Assembly (NCBI GenBank): GCA_003313425.1
Contig: NHZP01000029.1
Coordinates: forward strand, 372,001 to 436,000
Reading direction: 5' to 3'
DNA length: 64,000 nt
Origin: Pseudopyrenochaeta lycopersici
Taxonomy: Eukaryota > Ascomycota > Dothideomycetes > Pleosporales > Pseudopyrenochaetaceae
Each line of letters opens with the position of its first letter. Within the stretch, counting starts at the first letter, position 1. Both the position numbers and the translations under genes were made by a program. The notes beneath the pieces are model-generated. The model was not told the DNA's origin. It was given only the letters and a program-made list of their open reading frames with translations, and did no database searches. Of this stretch, positions 59,271 through 64,000 are shown one piece after another.

Positions 59271-59720
59271 TTCGTAAAAATCCCAACTAATAAGGAGGAG
59301 GAAAGGCCTAGAAAGGCCGCAGAGGCCTCCAAGGAAAAGCGAGAAAAGGCGAAGAAGGACCGCGAGGCACGCGAGGCTATGGAAAAGGCTGGGGAGGCAT
59401 CCAAGGAACGCCGAGGGAAGTAGTCGAGTGCTCGTCATGCTCAGTCGCTCGTGTCTTCACGACCAAAATGTGTATGATTCCGTCTATACCTCTGGTTGAC
59501 TATCTAACGAAGATGTAGTCTCTGAGATTGTGAAGATGTTCGGAGCAGGAGTTTAGCCCGGCTGAAATCTAGTCGTTTTTGCTGGAGTACAGGCGGTCGC
59601 CTCACATGACAGTGGAAAATGTGCAGGAATGGCTAGTCAGAACCAGGGAGGCGAAAAGGCAAATGAAGAGAGCTGATTCTTGGGTGTTTCAAGAAGGCGG
59701 TGACATTCTTGATTGATTTG
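59271..59720 (+). pseudogene. BCS1-like AAA ATPase, C-terminal relic
   Basis: One frame reads a Lys/Glu-rich charged segment (RPRKAAEASKEKREKAKKD) up to a TAG at about 59420. An intron-like GTATGA...CTAACGAAGATGTAG follows, and then SEQEFSPAEI, a TAG, SFLLEYRRSPHMTVENVQEW and RTREAKRQMKRADSWVF. The charged insert followed by EFSPAEIQ-SFLL and KRADSWV is the typical end of fungal BCS1-type AAA ATPases (mitochondrial-type chaperones). Both stops could come from CAG by C-to-T change. The ATPase core is missing or unreadable, so this is a dead fragment. Confidence 0.5.
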
Positions 59721-60353
59721 ACGTTGCGCATTTGCAGTTCTGGTTGGTTTAACAAGTGCGCTGAAGAGTCTGGCCATTGATACGCGCAGGAGTTTGAGGC
59801 TGACTTCAGCGTGCGCAGATTAAATGTGGAAATACGTTGGAAAGGTTTGGTTGTACCTATGAGTTTTGTTTTCTATTTTCATCTGTTAATGTCCATACTG
59901 GCTCGTGCCATGTATAATGGCTGAATACGCAAAGTCATGCCCGAATTAAGGATAGAAGCCATGTGTGGCGACGGGAGGACGGGAGCGGTTTGACGAGTGG
60001 TATGCGTCGGGAGGGCCCCAATTCGGTTCCAAAATATGATGACCTCACAATGCAGCACACCTTATTTGCACACAAGTCACTTCTAAAATTACTCGCGTTC
60101 GAGGCACTGCAAATCCTATGATACTTTTGACTCTTGACTGGGCGGCAAGGGACTGAATGGCCAAAAGCCGAACCCTATATTGACCTTGAGATGCAGGTCC
60201 TTACTTCTTTTTCCTCTTGGAGTTGCTTGACTCTAAGTGAATCGTTGTGTCTGGGGTGATTTGCTGGACGCTTGGCTAGCTATAGGGTATCACTCCTTCA
60301 TCGGCTAAGCAGTAATCTCCAAATCGCTAGGACAGTCCTAAGCGTGATGACGC
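59721..60353. other. Gene-free stretch
   Basis: Between two dead genes; no frame or site I can support. Confidence 0.35.
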
Positions 60354-61372
60354 TCATTCCAGATCTTGGAATTGAGGTTCGGGCTGATCAGAGGCTTCAA
60401 AATTCAAGCCAGCGGGTAACATGTCGATAGCAGAACAGATTCTTTTAAAGTGCTCGGGAAGCTATATATCGTAGACATTTCGGACAAAAGTATAGGCAGT
60501 CCACCTCTTCTCTCGATCCAGTTCCGTATTCTTAATGCTGAATTCGCCAATTAGGTGCCGATAGAACGTGGTGTCTCTTCTATGAATAGCAGCATAATGT
60601 CCCCAGATGCGTACATCTACATCACTGTAAGAGATTGAAAAGCCGTTGATTTCTCGATGAAGCTCTTTCTCGGGCCCATAAGTCGGAAAAGCTCTACTAA
60701 ATTCTGTAAAGCAACAGTCTGATTATGAGCATTCTGTCGATCGGCGACATCCAGTGCGGACGCTCCGCATTTTACCTCGCAGGTAAGAAATGGAAGGTCC
60801 ATGTCATACGTAGCCGCAATATAGGAGCAGTCTTCCAGTTCATTACCAATAAAAGGCTGGAGCTTCTGTAACTGTTCTCGGACGAATGCTTCTCGCTTAA
60901 ATCCAAGACCGTAGTCCGGCTGCGGACGCGGTCCGCAAAAAGGGATGGCTTTATTCCAGCCGGCGTTAGTAGTCTCTCTGATACTCTCCAGATGCTTAGC
61001 GCCGCGGATTGCCAAAATTTCGGCGGCAGGGACAATGAGCTGTGCGATATCGCGGATCACTCTGGTCTCGTTTCTGCCTCTGATCAATTCTAAAGCGTCT
61101 TCGAACAGATCATCATCGAACAACGTATGTTCTAGTGGCGACTGCGACGCTCTCAGAAGCTTTTGGCAAAGCTCTTTGCTTTCGGCGGTGATTCCCTCTT
61201 CATATTTACCCATCAAGCTACCGCGTTCCCTGAGTTGACCTTCGTACCGCCCCATCGACAATTGGTTTGTCTCAACTGTTTCGACATGATGCAAGACAAA
61301 ACTCGCGTCGCACTCGTCACCTGTTGAAACAGATTCTGTCGTCAACGATTTCGGTGTCGGGCGTGGAAGCAC
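60354..61372 (-). pseudogene. DUF7924-type fungal protein gene, inactivated
   Basis: The upstream part (61372 to about 60680) reads family landmarks without break: GITAESKELCQKLLRA, ELIRGRNETRVIRDIAQLIVP, IPFCGPRPQPDYGLGFKREA, LPFLTCEVKCGASALD and ADRQNAHNQTVALQNLVELF. At about 60665-60680, next to a GGGCCC run, the frame must shift by one base to continue as EINGFSISYSDVDVRIWGHY, DTTFYRHLIGEFSI and EHFKRICSAIDMLP, ending at 60354. In that second frame a TAG at 60462-60464 replaces the Trp expected between VYDI and LPEHF, a G-to-A change as RIP makes. The first codon is GTG behind an AATTAG acceptor-like site, so earlier exons are lost or unseen. Molecular function of the domain is unknown. 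Confidence 0.65.
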
Positions 61373-62085
61373 TATTATGTTCCCTAATTTAAGCTACCAT
61401 TCTCTGTCGTCTTCCCTCGACCTCCACTTTACCCACTTAAAATGGGTTGACCAATGAGAGGATTCCAAAGCAACCAAAGGCATTTACACATTGTGCTTTG
61501 GTGACATCAAAGATATATATGACGTCCGCAATGATACAAACACATTCACATTACCATACTTTAATCTTTCAAACCTTTTTGATGTCTCAGAGCACCATAA
61601 AAGCGCAGTTATCATCGCCTACGAAGAAGTCTAGGACAGGTAGTTGAGGACGACATTTCAGAAAGGAGAATTACGGTCTGGCTGATATCCAAAAAAAAAC
61701 TTTCCAATATACAAAATGTTGTTGGACACAAAAAAATTGGTTTTTCACGGACGCGGAGACATTCACAACTCTTGAAGGTCAAACTGGACTACACCTCTTT
61801 GACCTTTGTCTTGCTATTCCTAATACACCTCTTGGCGTTACTTACCCGAGCCAGTTGTTTTCGCGTAAAGAGAAGGATTTTATCATATTTACATTCCCGT
61901 AAAGGAAAGAATCATCTCCAAAACTGTGCATCCTGCAGAGATCTAAAAGCCAAGGGACCAATTTGGATATATCTGATAGTAGAGTGCGTCTTCTGTGCTC
62001 TGAAACTCACTCATATCATGTCAATCATATGATGTAATGACTCTGTTCCAAACCATAAACTGTAAATCATCGCAACTTGCAGTTT
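61373..62085. other. Gene-free stretch
   Basis: AT-rich around 61660-61900, with no readable family. It could contain a lost 5' exon of the DUF7924 relic. Confidence 0.35.
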
Positions 62086-63400
62086 CTAAATACTTCCTTG
62101 CCACTGTCCTCCCACAAAGGTTGGCAAAGGCCTGATAGATCCAGTATTACTCAGCTGCTCCCCAGTATCAATTTGTACCGCGACTTTAATGTCGGGGCGA
62201 GCTTGAACAATAGATCCCGTTCTTTGGGAAGACTCCCAGTCTTCACTCGCTTTTGCATAGCCTTTACTGAAGAGATCGTTGATTGAGAAACCTTGCCTTC
62301 GAAGCTGGTCCGCTTGCCAGACCCCAGCCTACTCATCATTAGTAAGTGGTACTATTTGCAAGTACGAGAATTGCATACCTCGACACCCTCAAAGAATGGT
62401 TTAATGCAAGGAATACACGCAGTTGAGATGCTTAGGCAGACCTGTAGTTCGGTACATACAACAGATTTCCAAACTCAGAAACCAGGATTCTCAAGAGGGG
62501 TAATTTGTGACAGATACGCAATCCGAGCCGCAGCAGCAACAACGACCCTGCTCAACTGTCAGCCATATTCATATCTTAGATATGTTTCTCTGATGGACCA
62601 AAACTTACAAGATGCGTGGTGCGAAACACCCAACGACAACGGTCTTCCTTGAGACCGGGATTCGAAGATCCCATACCAACATAACGGAGACAAGGATCAA
62701 GCCAATATCGGTCAGCATATCGATGACACCAAAAGCTATCCAGAAGGCGGTCTAGCAAAAATTCAGCCTAAAGTTTCCATAGAGGCGCCAAATAAGACCA
62801 CTTACTTGGTCGAAACAATGCAGCGTCATAACTTCCCACGCCCGGGAAGCGCCACATTGAAATGCTGCAGCTAACAACATACATACAGCTGATGTGCTGC
62901 ATGTCGCACCCAATAACATAATTAATCGCTTCTGAGACTCATCTACAGCAATATTGTTGAAGAAAACAACAAGTGCTATCTTCACGCAACACACTGCGGT
63001 GATAAAGAGGAGATCTGCTGTGTAGTAAGCCTGGACAGGGTCAGCAGAGGAACGCTACAAGTTAGGATTTGTCGACCTTTTGTATCTTTCGAAAAGCACT
63101 TTTGCTTATAATCTCGTTCCCCAATCCATTATCAGCTGCGCAGGAGTATGCAAGTGAAAGGCCGAGTCCCAAGAGCTAGTGTACACGTCAGTGGGAAAAA
63201 GGATTTGTGGAGCAAGAACATACCATGGCTGCGGTCATAAGAACGTCATCGAGCTGAATTTTACGAAGCATCACAAATTTCACAATCTGCCTCGAGCTGA
63301 ACATGACAAGAAAAGTAGTAGCCAGGAACCATGTTGCAATATTGACACCTGTAGACTCAGTCGTTGAGGTGATGAGGTTGGCGCGTTCGAAAAGCTCCAT
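62086..63400 (-). pseudogene. PTH11-like / rhodopsin-type seven-TM membrane protein gene with one in-frame stop
   Basis: Six exons, 63400-63224, 63175-63077, 63030-62806, 62751-62609, 62547-62379 and 62328-62086, join to 352 codons in one frame. Landmarks: NIATWFLATTFLVMFSSRQI, LDDVLMTAAMLLGLGLSLAY, KAYYTADLLFITAVCCVKIA, LIMLLGATCSTSAVCML, FWIAFGVIDMLTDIGLILVS, VWDLRIPVSRK, PRILVVVAAAARIAYL and VCLSISTACIPCIKPFFE. This is the helix order of the fungal integral-membrane (rhodopsin-domain, PTH11-like) family, whose members include candidate G-protein-coupled receptors. A TGA at 62475-62477 follows ENPGF in exon 5 and would remove the last helix and the cytosolic tail. Exon 2 ends at a weak GTCGAC donor (63076). 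Either it is a young pseudogene or the stop is strain-specific. Confidence 0.6.
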
Positions 63401-64000
63401 CCTGCTATGTAGCCCTAGTAAAAAGAAGGTTCAAAAAGCTACTACTGACAAAATACTGATGAGGTCTAGGTGTGAAGTGTGGGAGGCAAATTCAAGAATT
63501 ATGTGGAAATCACTATGTGGGCAAGGACGAAGCAAGTCGAGACGAGCAAAAGCCATACAACCGCAGGAATGAACAGTGATCTTCGTGCCCTACATTGCGC
63601 TATACACGTATTGCTTTCAGCTGGCATGCAGCTCGTATTGTGATACATTGTCCAACAGCGCTGCGTTTGTCGGCATATTCGGTGAACACATCGTTGGTTG
63701 GCAAACTCCCCGCTTTTGATTGCTTATGTTGCACATCCGTGAACCGAGTCTCTGGTAACCCGGCTGCGATCACACAGCGCAGATCAGCCAGCAGGCATTC
63801 CTCAAAGCCCAATTTGGGAATATGGCCGAAGTACCCAAAGGTTCTTTCATATTCTCGTTATCATCTCTAAGTCGCAACTCTGGGTTTTGTGTACATCATT
63901 CCTCAATTTGAGAATTTTGACGCAAAATCAGTATGAAGAACGCGATCGACAAAAATGCTAATATGCCTTCCATTGCGTCAGAGGCCAAGGCTGGAGACTG
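63401..64000. other. Right edge, no supported gene
   Basis: Upstream side of the receptor-like gene. A minus-strand frame at 63600-63812 has no recognised motif; a missing first exon of the receptor gene could lie here. Confidence 0.3.

Noticed and set aside
63600..63812. Possible CFEM-type N-terminal exon of the receptor-like gene
   Set aside because: Cysteine number and spacing do not match a CFEM domain and no splice path to exon 1 was found.

Overview
This window is nuclear DNA of a filamentous ascomycete (Pezizomycotina). Protein-coding genes are split by short introns, mostly 46-101 nt. The introns have GTAAGT/GTATGT-type donors, CTAAC/CTGAC-like branch sites close to the acceptor, and TAG/CAG ends. 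Families are typically fungal: CorA-like/ankyrin proteins, BBE-type FAD oxidases, a tannase, a GH5 endoglucanase, fungal P450, a fungal complex I subunit and a PTH11-like receptor. Relics of mobile elements are TpA-rich and broken by TAG/TAA stops, which fits repeat-induced point mutation (RIP). The class within Pezizomycotina cannot be fixed from this sequence alone. Splice joins below were worked out by hand; in each intact spliced model the exon lengths sum to a whole number of codons.

Layout. 1-9.5 kb: a CorA-like membrane protein gene (minus, C-terminus off the left edge) stands head to head with a 1442-residue protein made of about 40 near-identical ankyrin repeats (plus). A RIP-degraded Tc1/mariner-type relic and AT-rich DNA follow. 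9.5-34 kb: a metabolic neighbourhood with a methionine-type permease, a secreted BBE-type oxidase, a secreted tannase/feruloyl esterase, a second BBE-type oxidase, an MFS sugar transporter tail to tail with an SDR, a secreted type-B carboxylesterase, a mitochondrial-looking RRM protein, and a P450. Several of these are secreted esterases and oxidases, so uptake and oxidation of plant aromatic esters or sugars is a reasonable guess, but no core biosynthetic enzyme is present.

34.8-48 kb: a housekeeping-like stretch with the complex I 21.3-kDa subunit, a RING/coiled-coil protein, a candidate small two-exon gene, a secreted GH5 cellulase, an NmrA-like reductase, a type I membrane protein and three small low-complexity proteins. 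48-54.5 kb holds no gene I can support.

54.5-64 kb is a graveyard with one intact gene. It holds a relic resembling the N-terminal part of DUF3435 (Starship-captain-type) proteins between short direct repeats, an intact APH-like kinase, a BCS1-like AAA ATPase C-terminal relic, a DUF7924 gene killed by one frameshift and one stop, and a seven-TM PTH11-like receptor gene with a single in-frame TGA. No tRNA, rRNA or CRISPR was seen.
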